Of a stretch of 64,000 nt of DNA, positions 46,975 through 57,241 are shown in pieces. The position numbers and the translations under genes are program-made. Below the pieces are notes generated by a model. It did no database searches, had not been told where the DNA came from, and saw only the letters and a list, made by a program, of their open reading frames with translations. Source of the DNA: Pycnococcus provasolii (taxonomy: Eukaryota; Chlorophyta; Pseudoscourfieldiophyceae; Pseudoscourfieldiales; Pycnococcaceae); contig OW568869.1 of the NCBI GenBank assembly GCA_938743325.2, positions 186,001 through 250,000 of the forward strand. Reading direction: 5' to 3'. Every line of letters begins with the position of its first letter. Position 1 is the first letter of the stretch.

Positions 46975-49119
46975 CTAGACAACCTTGATGAAGAACCAAC
47001 TTGATTGAACCAAGATGCCACGCTCCTGTAGCTCCCTAATAAAATACGCGTCGCGCTCGTCCTTCGTCAGACTTATCCACTCGTGCCACGCTACGCACAA
47101 TACGTCCAGGCCAAGCTTGCGCAAGTCGCAATTGCGCGCGTACGTCGATCCGTCAATGCGGTACGTGCCGTCAGATGCTCGGAAGAAGTGCATGGGACCG
47201 TCGCATTCGATCGCAAGCAGCTTCTTGTAGCCGTCGTCGGTACGACCACACACGAGCATGTCGATGCGGTGCATGCCATCCTCAGTAAGCGCTTCAACGT
47301 CGTAAGTGATGCCGAGACGATCGAGGCATGCGGCGACTTCCTTTTCTAAGGATGACTGAGATGACGACGAAATGCTCGCGAGCTGCTTCGCCCATGCCTC
47401 GCGTGCCTGATCGAGCAAGGCCACTGATGGTTTGAAGCGATCGCCGAGCAGGTGATGCGCCTGGAAGATTTGCTGGAAGTGTTGCTCTTCAACCGTGCTG
47501 AATTCTATGGCCTCTAGTTGATGCAGAAGAAGTCGATCCAAGACGTTCTGGTTGATAGTGATCTTATCGCCCTCGATGTTGTTCATTAGCATCGCAACCG
47601 CCCATACCGTGTTCGCGAGTGCCTGCGAGTTGAAGTCGTCGACGCAAGCGAGCATGCGGCGCTCCAGTGCACCTAGCACCTGAGATGACGGCTTGTGTCT
47701 CATCGTCGCCCACGCCCATACCGTGTTCGCGAGAGCCTGCGAGTTGAAGTCGTCGACGCAAGCGAGCATGCGGCGCTCAAGAGCAGCAAGCACCTGAGAT
47801 GACGGCTCGTGTCGCATCGTCGCCCACGCCCATACCGTGTTCGCGAGATTCTGCGGAATGAAGTCATCGACGCAAGCGAGCATGCGGAGCTCAAGAGCAG
47901 CAAGCGCCTTAGCTGACGGCTCGTGTCGCATCGTCGCCCACGCCCACACCGTGTTCGCGAGCTCCTGCGGCTTGAAGTCGTCGATGCACGCGAGCATGCG
48001 GCGCTCCAGTGCAGTCATCGCCTTAGCTGACGGCTCGTGTCGCATCGTCGCCCACGCCCACACCGTGTTCGCGAGCTCCTGCGGCTTGAAGTCGTCGACG
48101 CAAGCGAGCATGCGGCGCTCGAGAGCAGCAAGTGCCTTAGCTGACGGCTCGTGTCGCATCATCGCCCACGCCCACACCGTGTTCGCGAGCTCCTGCGGAT
48201 CGAAGTCGTCGACGCGCGCGAGCATGTGGCGCCCAAGAGCAGCAAGCGCCTTAGCTGACGGCTCGTGCCGCATCGTCGCCCACGCCCATACCGTGTTCGC
48301 GAGTGCCTGCGGATCGAAGTCATCGACGCAAGCGAGCATGCGGCGCTCAAGAGCAGCAAGCACCTGAGATGACGGCTCGTGTCGCATCGTCGCCCATGCC
48401 CATACCGTGTTCGCGACAGCCTGCGAATTGAAGTCGTCGACGCGCGCGAGCATGCGGCGCTCAAGAGCAATCAATACCTGAGCTGACGGCTCGTGTCGCA
48501 TCGTCGCCCACGCCCACACCGTGTTCGCGAGTGCCTGCGAGTTGAAGTCGTCGACGCACGCGAGCATGCGGTGCTCAAGAGCAGCAAGCACCTGAGATGA
48601 CGGCTTGTGTCGCATCGTCGCCCACGCCCATACCGTGTTCGCGAGAGCCTGCGAATTGAAGTCGTCGACGCAAGCGAGCATGCGGAGCTCAAGAGCAGCA
48701 AGCGCATGAGCTGACGGCTCGTGTCGCATCGTCGCCCACGCCCATACCGTGTTCGCGAGATGCTGCGGCTCGAAGTCGTCGATGGTCACCCTATGTACTT
48801 GGTCACTCAAGTAATGCACCATGGAATGATTCCCGTGGTATCCTAATTTGGCATAAGACCATAGCAGGTTGGCAACGATGCGTGCAGGAATTCTCTCAAA
48901 GCCTAGCAGGCGCTCCTCTAGCAGAAGAATCACGCTGTCACGCTGGCTCTTGCGAAGCGTTCTCGTGCCCCTCCTCACCGTGAGCTTCGCGAGTTTGTTT
49001 GCTGCTGTACTCACGTGAATCTCGTTGAACTCGCCGACGTGGTGCTTGACGATGTCCGCGAGTGCACCGTCATTTGGCGCGTTCACGATACGCGAGGTGA
49101 GTATTCTCGCCGCGGACAT
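46975..49119 (-). CDS. RAP-domain protein with 38-residue organellar RNA-binding-type repeats
   Basis: 714 residues from the ATG at 49119. Ten almost identical 38-residue units (about 125-505) follow the pattern LANTVWAWATMRHEPS...LAALERRMLACVDDF, with a degenerate eleventh (LANTVWAVAML). They resemble the helical repeats of heptatricopeptide/octotricopeptide and FASTK-like proteins that bind organelle transcripts. The C terminus is a RAP domain (LAIECDGPMHF, YARNCDLRKLGLDVLCVAWHEW around 645-695), the restriction-endonuclease-like module common to these proteins. A basic, acid-poor N terminus (ARILTSRIVN) suggests import into chloroplast or mitochondrion. The probable role is stabilising, cleaving or aiding translation of specific organelle RNAs. 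The near-identity of units points to recent homogenisation. Confidence 0.88.
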   Translation of the reverse strand: MSAARILTSRIVNAPNDGALADIVKHHVGEFNEIHVSTAANKLAKLTVRRGTRTLRKSQRDSVILLLEERLLGFERIPARIVANLLWSYAKLGYHGNHSMVHYLSDQVHRVTIDDFEPQHLANTVWAWATMRHEPSAHALAALELRMLACVDDFNSQALANTVWAWATMRHKPSSQVLAALEHRMLACVDDFNSQALANTVWAWATMRHEPSAQVLIALERRMLARVDDFNSQAVANTVWAWATMRHEPSSQVLAALERRMLACVDDFDPQALANTVWAWATMRHEPSAKALAALGRHMLARVDDFDPQELANTVWAWAMMRHEPSAKALAALERRMLACVDDFKPQELANTVWAWATMRHEPSAKAMTALERRMLACIDDFKPQELANTVWAWATMRHEPSAKALAALELRMLACVDDFIPQNLANTVWAWATMRHEPSSQVLAALERRMLACVDDFNSQALANTVWAWATMRHKPSSQVLGALERRMLACVDDFNSQALANTVWAVAMLMNNIEGDKITINQNVLDRLLLHQLEAIEFSTVEEQHFQQIFQAHHLLGDRFKPSVALLDQAREAWAKQLASISSSSQSSLEKEVAACLDRLGITYDVEALTEDGMHRIDMLVCGRTDDGYKKLLAIECDGPMHFFRASDGTYRIDGSTYARNCDLRKLGLDVLCVAWHEWISLTKDERDAYFIRELQERGILVQSSWFFIKVV
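47560..48790. repeat. Coding tandem repeat, 114-bp unit, about ten copies
   Basis: The RAP-protein gene contains a 114-base unit (GTGTTCGCGAG, GCCTGCG, CGAGCATGCGGCGCTC, GACGGCTCGTGTCGCATCGT in plus-strand sense). Copies differ mostly at a few clustered sites (Lys/Glu, Ala/Ser-Gln, Cys/Arg), a pattern typical of unequal exchange or gene conversion within the array. Confidence 0.9.
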
Positions 49120-49384
49120 GCTGAAAACATACAAATGTATGATGAAAATCCGAACGAATTCAAAAAATCAAAAGTGGATTTTCAATTTTCCCATTATTTC
49201 CCACCGTTGTTGTTGCTGAACGAACCCCAATTCGCCAAGCGAGGCGCGCCGTAAACCCGAACCCTTATTATCTTTCGACTTTCGCTCTTGGATTACAACA
49301 TCCTCCTCTGTGGTAGCCATGATGATGATTGCTGCGCGCCGCTTCCTGCTTAGTTCTAAAGTATTGTTGGTAATATCGTACAAT

Positions 49385-49388
49385 TTAC

Positions 49389-49421
<33 letters not shown>

Positions 49422-52400
49422 AACAACATGAGCGACACCATGTAACCAAGACTAAGAAATCGTCTCGTCGCCGCGCTTTCGCAGATGCCACACAAGCCGC
49501 TCTCGACACACATGCTATAGCCATCGTGACCTGAGACAAGCTGCTTCTTGCCGCTGAAATACGGCGTACCCTTCGTGCCATGGTATGCACAGTAGCCATC
49601 GGGCCTAATTTGCAAGCCCGGCTTTTCAGAGAGCGCCTTCTCCGCGGCGCACAACTCTTTCGCAGCCTCGTTTGCTTCCTCGTCTAGGACCACCTTGCCC
49701 TTTTCGGCATCCCAGCGCGTCTGCCGCGTGTTATGGTAACGGCACATGCAGTACGGCACTGCATCGATATTTGGGTCGTAAGCGCATGTACCGTTGCCGC
49801 TGCAGTACCGGCCGTCAAGGTCTTTGAGGCACTCCAGATGGCACTTGTCTCCAAACCAATTATCATCGCACGTGCACACTGCCGTCCCCAGCGTGGCATT
49901 CGGAGTGCACACGCCGTGCCCGGAGCAAACGAGGCCCTCGATGTCGTTGTCCTGTAATCTTGCATCCTCCTCCTCCGCCACCGGGCACTTGTATTGACAC
50001 CTTCGCCCAAGGAACGTGCGTTTGCACTTGCACGTTCCCGTAGCTTCGTCGCATTCGCCATTCCGAGAGCATATCATTCCGTCAGCGTCCTCTGGACAAG
50101 GCTTGGAAGTCTGCAGAAATAGCGCGCCGCCCACGGCGATATCTGTGACAGTGTGATTGTTCTGGGAGTGGAATTCCAGCTGCATCGGCGCGTGCGCCTC
50201 GTACAGACCTGTGTTGTCCGCAAGCGCACCGCTGGGATATTTCGCGGCACGCTCGTACGTTTTATTGCCACCTTGGAACACGCCCGGCCCGCTTTGCCCG
50301 CAGTCGCAGAAAGACTCATTTGCCCAACCGTTGCAGAATCCCGTTGCAACGCAGCCTCGCGTGTTTCCCATGCACTCGCACGTGCATTCCACGCGTGGGC
50401 TCAACGGCGGCATCGGTGGGAAGGTGTACGCGCTCGACGCTGCACGCAGAGGTGGCGCGGGTGGGGCGCGCGGGCACTTGAAATCTTTTGGCGAGTGGAC
50501 CGGGCAAAAGCCGCACCCGCACGTGCCCTGCTCTCCGTGGCTGTTCGTTCCCCAGGTGTACACCGACCCTGCGTCCGTGAGAGCCATTGTCGCAAAATTC
50601 GCTGCGGCAACTTTGATAAAACGCTGACGCGGTGGGCCTTTTAGGCGTCCCTTGATGAGAGTGCGCTCCACCTTGGTAATCACATTCTGGTTTTCGTCGA
50701 GCTGCGTGATCGACTGCACTTCGTAGAAATCAAAATGATCGACGCGCTTGGGCGTGTAAGTCGGCACGCGCGTGTTCGTCTCTCGATTCGTCGTCTCGAA
50801 TCCCATGCCAAGTTGACCCTGCATGTTGTCACCCCAGGCGTAGATCTCGCCGCGGTTGAGAAGCACGACGACGTGGTGACTGCCACAAGCCATATTGCGC
50901 ACGGGAAATGCGGTCACCTTGACAGCCACGGATCCATCAGGCTGCAGCTCCTCACCGATCGTGCCCTCACCAAGCATGCCAATCAGAACGGGCATGACCT
51001 GCCGATTGTAGTATTTCCCGGTGACATTGTCGAAGCGATTGCGCGTGTACGTCTCAGTGTTGTGAGCGACGCGCACGTACTCCTGCCCGATTCCAAGCTG
51101 GCCGTAGTAGTTGTCTCCAAAGGCCCAGAGTTGGTTGCTCGTGTCCACGGCAACCGTGAATGCGCTCTCCAGGCCTAGATTCTCCGCAGGATCTACCACT
51201 TCCTCCTCCTCCGTGACATTCGAACCGACCAGGAGATCGCCGGGCCCTGGGGGTGGTGCATCCACCTGTTCGGCAAATTCGTTCGCCGGCGGCGGCGGGT
51301 TCGGCGGCGGAGGAGGAGGTGGCGACTTTTGCAGGAGCGAGCGCATGCCGCCGCCAACGTGGCCGCACGCACTGACCATCTTCATGGGCGGCAGGCGATT
51401 GCCGTCGGCGTTTTGCGTGACTAGGTACGGCTCAAAGCGAGGACCGAGGCACGGATCCAGCCCTTCGCCGAACGGCCTGAGGCAGTCGTACCCGAGTCCG
51501 AGCTGGCCTTCGTTGTTCGCGCCCCACACGGCAAGGATGCCCTCGGTGCTAAGTGCGACGACGTGCGCAGGCCCGCACGTGACGTTGACGATCGTCAGAC
51601 CTCTGAGCGGACCCTCCACCAGCCGCGGCACGTCCGTGTATATGACGGTGCGATCACCAAGGCCGAGCTGGCCGAAGCGATTGCTTCCCCACGTGTACAC
51701 CTTTCCTGCGCCGGTCACGACAGTAGTGCTTGCAAGGCCAAGGCACGCGTCGACGATCGGCTGAGGCGTGCCATCCTTGTCGCGCACCACCACGCGTCTG
51801 GGCTCGAAGCTGGCAATTAGTCCCTTCTCGGGCGGCGGCGGAGCGGCGGGTGGCGCGTCTGGGGCTTGCGGCGGCGGCGGTTCGGCGCCTCCCAGTGTCT
51901 CGAGGTTTGTCTCGCTGTCTTCAGCACCGAGCCCAAGCTGTCCCTCTCGATTTCGTCCCCAGACGTGCAGCGAACCGTCGCGCGCGATGGCAAGCGAGTG
52001 GTCGACACCCGCGATGATGCGCTCCGGCCCTCGCATCGGCGCCGACTTGGGGACGTTCTCCCAGTTGAGCGCTTCCAGCGGCTGCGGGCTGCACTGCGCT
52101 GGCTTGGGCAAGAACGACTGGCCTGGAAAGTTCCCAATGCCAGCCTCACCGTATCGGTTGTCTCCCCACGCGTACACACGCGTGTATGCGAGTTTCGACT
52201 TCTCCGTTGAACCTGCGGTTGCCTGACCAAGCACCATGAGTGAGACAGATTTTCTCTGGATAATTGGAAATGAGAAGAAGACCAGGAATATGACGAGGAG
52301 GTACACCACCCGAGGGGTTCTTGAACGAGACATGTGAAATGAGTGAGGTGCGCCATTGAAGCGACGAGATACAGGCCTTGCATTTGCATGCGTGCGTGAC

Positions 52401-52543
52401 CCAGACCAAGACCAAGACGAAGCGGACATGAATGTCGTGCAAGGCTGGAGAGACACTGCAGTGGTTGTGGTTGTGTGAGGGGGCGTGTGAGGTGGAGGCC
52501 GCGACATGAATCGGACTCTTAGGGATGACGCGGCGGTGGACAT
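49385..52543 (-). CDS. Large RCC1-propeller, EGF-like membrane protein
   Basis: 1052 residues from ATG 52543; later ATGs (for example that of MSRSRTPRVV, about residue 72) would put the hydrophobic signal (about 78-96, VVYLLVIFLVFFSF) near the N terminus, which is more natural. RCC1 repeats follow (about 118-680: VYAWGDNRYGEAGIG, VYTWGSNRFGQLGLG, AVWGANNEGQLGLG, LWAFGDNYYGQLGIG, IYAWGDNMQGQLGMG, VYTWGTNSHGEQG), with Pro-rich loops inserted. A Cys-rich segment with EGF/tenascin-like modules (about 740-990: CSRNGECDEATGTCKC, CSGHGVCTP, CSGNGTCAYD) comes next. A short hydrophobic C terminus ends in repeated Val-Tyr. It is probably a secreted or surface protein; function unknown. The next gene upstream in the same direction is the kinase. 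Confidence 0.8.
49390..49421. repeat. ATACAT microsatellite at a gene's 3' end
   Basis: About five copies of ATACAT. Read in the minus frame they encode the alternating Tyr-Val C-terminal tail of the RCC1-EGF protein, and the stop codon lies just beyond. Confidence 0.85.
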
Positions 52544-52584
52544 TTCTTAAAGTTTTCTAAAATACTTTTCGGAGGAGGGGATGG

Positions 52585-52620
52585 ATAACCCTAACCCTAA
52601 CCGAACCGAACCGAACCGAT
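52585..52620. repeat. CCCTAA run turning into CCGAA repeats
   Basis: AACCCTAACCCTAACCG is followed by four ACCGA units, about 45 bases upstream of the RCC1-EGF start. The rest of the 315-base gap to the kinase stop (52544-52858) has no coding signal. Confidence 0.75.
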
Positions 52621-52858
52621 GCTTCCTTCCGGACAGCCGGAGGGAGGCCACTGGCTGGAAGTTGGAGGGGTGGGCGGTCAAGACGTGCCTACCACTACGA
52701 GGTGTTGTGTGCCGACGTGGTAGCAAGAGGTAAAAAATAAAAACGATTTCTGGGAGGTGCCAAGGGGTGGGAAGTGCCGAGTAATCAAGCAAGAAAAGTT
52801 TTTGTAACACACACACACGCAAACACGTTTATCGTTTTAGCATTTTTTGGAGTATTCA

Positions 52859-54088
52859 CTACTGATTCCCGAAACGCGGAGTGGTGTTCAAGTCCGCCCC
52901 CATGCTATTCGCATTGTTCAGGGCGGGATACGTCAACTCCGTCGGCGACGCGTCGAGCGTGATGTCCCAACCAAATTCGCCACTCGGGCCGCCGTCGTTC
53001 AACATGTCCTCGTCAAACCCGGTGCTCGCGCCGCCGGGAAGGCTTCCCTGGCTGCCACCCACGAGAGACGCGTCGCCTGCGGCGCCAGACGCCACGCCGT
53101 CGCTGCTCGGCGCCGCGGCGAGCTCGAGGATACGAATCACCTGCTCTTCCGCCTGCGTGGGCAACTCCTGCGGCAAGTTCTCCGCCGCGGCGTGCGGATG
53201 CTGCCACACCTGCACCTCCTGCGGCAAGTTGACGTTGAACCACGGGTGTCTCCACACGTCGGAGATTGTGGCGCGGTCCTGCGGCTTGGCTGTGAGCAGG
53301 TGCGCGAGCAGCGAGCCAACGTTGTTCGGGTCGTTGCGGTCTCCCGGTGGCACGTACACGAATTGGTTGTTGTAGTAGCTGACGATGCGGTTGAGCGTGA
53401 CTCGGTCGTTCGCCGGCTGCGCGGGGTCGTTGAACGGGTACCGTCCAACTATGAGGGTGTGTAGCATGACGCCTACGCTCCACATGTCGCACGCGAGTCC
53501 GTAGTTTCGGTCTTGCAGCACCTCCGGCGCGATGTACGCGGCTGTTCCCACCTTGGACTTTGCCCAGCTTCCTGGAAGGTACTTGCTGTACCCGAGGTCG
53601 CAGATCTTCGCCTTGGGTCCAGGCCCCGTTCTGTCTAGAAGTGTGTTTTCGAGTTTGATGTCTCGGTGGCAGATTCCCTGCGCGTGTATGTAGCTGAGCG
53701 CGGCGATGACGTGCTGAAAGTAGTACCTCGCTTCCCCTTCTGAGCAACGCCCCGCTTTTGAGAAGAGCTCTCCCCCTCCGCAGTACTCCATGACGAGCGC
53801 GAGGTGTGATCGCGTGAGTCTTGCTTCGAGGAAGCGCACGACGTGCGGGTGCATGAGTCGTCGGTGGTTGATGACTTCTCGGCGCACGTTTTCGTTCAAG
53901 GTGGTTGACTCGTTCGAGTGGTGCGCCCTTTCGATGAACTTCACGGCAACCGTCGCACCCGTCGGTCTGTATCTGAACGAGCGCACGAATCCGAACGAGC
54001 CTCGTCCGATATCTCTCAGGAACTCGTAGTCGGGACCGAGCGTGTCGTCTAGGGACGTAAACGAACTGATGTCGATGGAAGGAGCCAT
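52859..54088 (-). CDS. SnRK2-like serine/threonine protein kinase
   Basis: 409 residues. Kinase core: glycine loop GRGSFG (28-33), Lys50, HRDIKLENTLLD (141-152), DLG (164-166) in CDLGYSK and the activation loop SKVGTAAYIAPEV (178-190). The HRD-KLENTLLD plus CD-GYSK plus YIAPEVL combination and the PFNDPAQPAN insert are typical of plant SnRK2 kinases, which act in osmotic and abscisic-acid-type stress signalling. The usual DFG is DLG here; SnRK2s normally read CDFGYSK. The C-terminal 110 residues contain NLPQE repeats and an acidic end (DEDMLND) that may be the regulatory region. Target and regulation in this organism are unknown. It is on the same strand as the gene downstream. Confidence 0.9.
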   Translation of the reverse strand: MAPSIDISSFTSLDDTLGPDYEFLRDIGRGSFGFVRSFRYRPTGATVAVKFIERAHHSNESTTLNENVRREVINHRRLMHPHVVRFLEARLTRSHLALVMEYCGGGELFSKAGRCSEGEARYYFQHVIAALSYIHAQGICHRDIKLENTLLDRTGPGPKAKICDLGYSKYLPGSWAKSKVGTAAYIAPEVLQDRNYGLACDMWSVGVMLHTLIVGRYPFNDPAQPANDRVTLNRIVSYYNNQFVYVPPGDRNDPNNVGSLLAHLLTAKPQDRATISDVWRHPWFNVNLPQEVQVWQHPHAAAENLPQELPTQAEEQVIRILELAAAPSSDGVASGAAGDASLVGGSQGSLPGGASTGFDEDMLNDGGPSGEFGWDITLDASPTELTYPALNNANSMGADLNTTPRFGNQ

Positions 54089-55123
54089 GACGCAAAGTCC
54101 TTGTCAAGAATGAAGACGAATATAAAACTAGAAATGAATACGACGGAGGGAAGGTGTTGTCAGGTTGTGTGCGTGTGCGTGGGGGGAGGACTGTAACCGG
54201 CAGGGAAGCCCTTTCCTAACCTTAACTTAAGTTTCCCATTTGATTCGGGGTTGGATTAGGCATTAGGGGTTGGATTAGGCATTAGGGGTTGCCTGGGCAA
54301 GAAGGCTTGGCAGGGTTGTGGTTGGGTTTCCCGGCTGCCTGTAGGGACTCCCTTGCCCTTGGGTGGTTTTGGTCATTTTGTGCTCATTACTTGCTACCCG
54401 TTACCTGCCTGTGCTCACTCAAGCCTTTCGTTGGTACATACCTGTACGCACCTCCCCTGGGGCTCCCTGGTGGTTCATAGTACTGGAGTTCAACTTCGGG
54501 ATGGGGTGCAAGCTCTGCTCTGTGGTAAAAGTTTTGTGGACCTGTGCTGTGGCATGTATACCCGGTAGTCTAAGGCTTAGTCTAACCTCATGGTGGTGCT
54601 GTGTTATAAGTCAATGGTCATTTGCAGAGATGGCATTGGGCAAGGTGGTCAAGTTGGCCATAGGTAGGGGCTCTACTGCAGTATTGTGAGGTCACCCAAC
54701 TTAATGCTAGCTAGTACTTACAATGCCTTTATTCAGTGGATTCAGGGGCAATCGTGTGTGTGCGTCGTTTGTTTGCGAACCTTCGCAAGACGACTGCCTG
54801 CTCGATCACCTTACCGAGGTGGTCAGACAACCGGTCCAGTACCTTACGGCTTACGATAGGATGGTAGGAACTAGGAAGGAAGTACAAGCACCTCTGAAGC
54901 GTCAATCATCCTGAGAATCATGGGCACCAAACCCAACCTACCAAACCCCAACCCCGAACCCAAACCCAAACCCCGAAACCACCAAAACGCTCCCTCCCGA
55001 GCCCTGGGGCCCGAAGCCGAAGCACGCATATGATGTTTGTTTGTCTGAGCTTTTATCCGCACAAAATCTCCCCCTGGGCTATCTCCCCCACCTCAGCGGG
55101 CAGTTCCTTTCCGACGACGCCAA
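54089..55123. other. Divergent intergenic region of about 1 kb
   Basis: No gene seen. Degenerate telomere-like elements occur at 54247-54292 (GGGGTTGGATTAGGCATTAG, repeated) and at 54935-54985 (AACCCCGAACCCAAACCC series). GTTGGTACATACCTG and TAGTACTT motifs lie between. This is the longest head-to-head gap without a foldback element. Confidence 0.55.
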
Positions 55124-56389
55124 ATGACAAAACCGTCCCTTCATTCTCTCACCATGATGACGCCTGCTCCCTGCCTCCATGGCCGCTCCCCTCATCCTCA
55201 CCATGGGATTAGTAGGCTTTCTTGTACGCGTTCACACATTAGCAGACATGATAGTCGGTCTTCATCATCATCAGCAGCAGCATCAGCATCTTGTACCATG
55301 TCTATGGGGGGTCGGGTTGGTAGGGAGGGTCGGGTTCTTGTTCTTCGGGATTCGTCCGGGCGGCGTCGGCGGCGTCCTTGTTCTTGTGGTGATTTGGATC
55401 GTGCTTCGACCTGGGTGCGTGCTCCTACCTGCACGGCATCCACGGTTACACCTACCTTTATGGATAAAAAGAGGCAAAACAGACGTCGGCGGTCAGCAGT
55501 ACGTAAGCTCAACAGCCTCGACGCGCGAATCGACCGCACGCCCATGCAAACCGACGAAGAGACGACGTCAGACATGCAAATTAACAGGATATTCACGCCA
55601 TTCGACGCATGGCCAGCAGCACAGCTGCTCGCACGCACATTCTACGCCGCGGGACCGACGCAGACGACAAGCACGTCGACAGACACAAAAGAGCACGAAA
55701 ACGACGCCTCCAAAGAACAGAAAAATTTAGCCGCGAAACTGCGAGCACTCGTGCAGAGACTCGCCAGCCCGAGCCGACTGCTCACAACCGCGCCGGTGGG
55801 AAGCGCGGAGTTTCACGCACGCATGGAGCAGGTGTACGCCACCGAGCTGTTCCTCACGCTCTGCGCGTCATACCTCGCAGACCCGCTGCGCCGCCGCGTG
55901 TTCGTCGCTACGCAGGAGGATGGAGACGTCGTCGGCGTGCTTTGCGTGCAGCGCATCAAGCTGCGGCGCAATCTCAAGCCTCTGACGAGCGCGCCAGAGC
56001 GCGCCACGGAGGCTGCGGCGCTGACGGACGCGTACGCGTCGTCGAGGTCCCCACGTCGCGCATCCGAGCGAGTCGTGGCGGACGAAGGTGAGCGTGCGAT
56101 CCTATTCACCAACTTCTGCGTGTCGTCGAGCCTTCGTCGGCGTGGCGTGGGCAGCCTGCTTCTGGCGGAGGCTGCGCGAGACAGCTCCGACGCCGCGGCG
56201 CACGTGCTTCAGGTGCTCACGGACAACGCGGGCGCGTACCAATGGTACTGCCGTCGCGGCTTCCTACCGATAGCGAACTGGCGCGACGAGCAGTGGTGTC
56301 GCGAGGTGAACCTCGGCCGCATTCCTCGTCGCGCGCGTAAGATTCTTTTGGCGCGTGAGGCGACTACAATGACGTTGCAAAGTAAGTAA
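55124..56389 (+). CDS. GNAT-family N-acetyltransferase, probably organellar
   Basis: 421 residues. The GNAT core is C-terminal (about 150-400). Its acetyl-CoA-binding motif A reads FTNFCVSSSLRRRGVGSLLLAEA (R-x-x-G-x-G), followed by LQVLTDNAGAYQWYCRRGF, the N-x-x-A-x-x-x-Y-x-x-x-G-F motif B. Before it, FVATQEDGDVVGVLCVQ is the central strand pair. The first 125 residues are Ser/Arg/His-rich with few acids, like a plastid transit peptide, and plant plastids have a set of GNATs acting on lysines and N termini. The substrate is not predictable. An ATG at Met53 or later could be the real start. It is convergent with the small RCC1 gene. Confidence 0.85.
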   Translation: MTKPSLHSLTMMTPAPCLHGRSPHPHHGISRLSCTRSHISRHDSRSSSSSAAASASCTMSMGGRVGREGRVLVLRDSSGRRRRRPCSCGDLDRASTWVRAPTCTASTVTPTFMDKKRQNRRRRSAVRKLNSLDARIDRTPMQTDEETTSDMQINRIFTPFDAWPAAQLLARTFYAAGPTQTTSTSTDTKEHENDASKEQKNLAAKLRALVQRLASPSRLLTTAPVGSAEFHARMEQVYATELFLTLCASYLADPLRRRVFVATQEDGDVVGVLCVQRIKLRRNLKPLTSAPERATEAAALTDAYASSRSPRRASERVVADEGERAILFTNFCVSSSLRRRGVGSLLLAEAARDSSDAAAHVLQVLTDNAGAYQWYCRRGFLPIANWRDEQWCREVNLGRIPRRARKILLAREATTMTLQSK

Positions 56390-56547
56390 AAGACAACTCA
56401 TCTATTTTTTTGATTGCCACATTAGGTTAGCCCGTCGGTACTCGTACTAGCGCTGAACATCCTTCCGAGCGGCGAGGAAAGTGAGAGGCGATTTTACAGT
56501 AAAAGGTGACTTGTTTTATATTACAACATGCTCTGAATGATTTTGTC

Positions 56548-57147
56548 TTACACGTCGACGTGTCCGAATGGCCCAGCGACGCCGGCGGGAGGCGCCTGGC
56601 CATCGTCGTTGCGTCCCCAGCACGCGATACTGCCGTCGCGACGAAGCGCGAACGAGTGACACATCCCCGCAGCGACTGCGACGAAGTCGCCGTTGACGCC
56701 GGCGGGAGGCGCCTGGCCGAGTTCGTTGAATCCCCAGCATGCGACCCTGCCGTCGCGTCGAACCGCGAGCGAGTGCCAGTGCCCCGCGGCGATCGCGACG
56801 AAGTCGCCGTCCACGCCGTCGGGAGGCGCCTCGCCGTGGTGATTGCTTCCCCAGCACGCGACCCTGCCGTCGTGTCGAAGTGCCAGCGAGTGATCGCCAC
56901 CCGCAGCGACTGCGACGAAGTCGCCGTAAACGCCGGCGGGAGGCGCCTGGCCGTATTCGTTGTTTCCCCAGCACGCGATGCCGCCGTCGCGTCGAACCGC
57001 GAGCGAGTGAAGAGCACCCGCTGCGATCGCGACGAAGTCGCCGTCGACGCCGTCGGGAGGTGCTTGGCCGAATGCGTTGTTTCCCCAGCACGCGACCCTG
57101 CCGTCGTGTCGAAGTGCCAGCGAGTGGTCGAGACCCGCAGCGACCAT
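56548..57147 (-). CDS. Five-unit RCC1-repeat protein
   Basis: 199 residues made almost wholly of five 38-residue units (GDFVAVAAG..HSLALRHDGRVACWG.N..GQAPPAGV). This is RCC1/alpha-tubulin-suppressor type, as common in bacteria and protists. RCC1 propellers have seven blades, so five units are not a full ring unless it dimerises or is truncated. It starts abruptly within a unit (MVAAGLDHSL) and has no signal peptide. The GC-rich unit length is a multiple of three, so every frame on both strands is open here, and I chose the one with RCC1 sequence. It may be a real small gene or a fragment of a longer one. It is divergent from the next gene, with a CCCTAA run between. Confidence 0.6.
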   Translation of the reverse strand: MVAAGLDHSLALRHDGRVACWGNNAFGQAPPDGVDGDFVAIAAGALHSLAVRRDGGIACWGNNEYGQAPPAGVYGDFVAVAAGGDHSLALRHDGRVACWGSNHHGEAPPDGVDGDFVAIAAGHWHSLAVRRDGRVACWGFNELGQAPPAGVNGDFVAVAAGMCHSFALRRDGSIACWGRNDDGQAPPAGVAGPFGHVDV

Positions 57148-57241
57148 GGCAAAAAGTGAAAACTAATGGCCAAAAAAAGAACCGGGAAGAAGCAGAAATG
57201 AGCAAAGCAGGCAGCAAAGCAGGCGAGCAACGGGAAGCAGG

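Noticed and set aside
53013-54107. Minus-strand frame of 364 codons overlapping the SnRK2-like gene
   Set aside because: Another frame of the kinase gene; extreme Arg/His content is typical of a shifted GC-rich frame.
54089-55123. A hidden gene in the 1-kb gap before the GNAT gene
   Set aside because: Only short frames with biased composition; no domain or splice pattern that I could support.
56427-57230. Longer frames of 267 and 233 codons over the five-unit RCC1 gene
   Set aside because: They are alternative frames of the same repeat and are Arg/Ser/Thr-rich without RCC1 pattern; the 199-codon frame carries the family motif.
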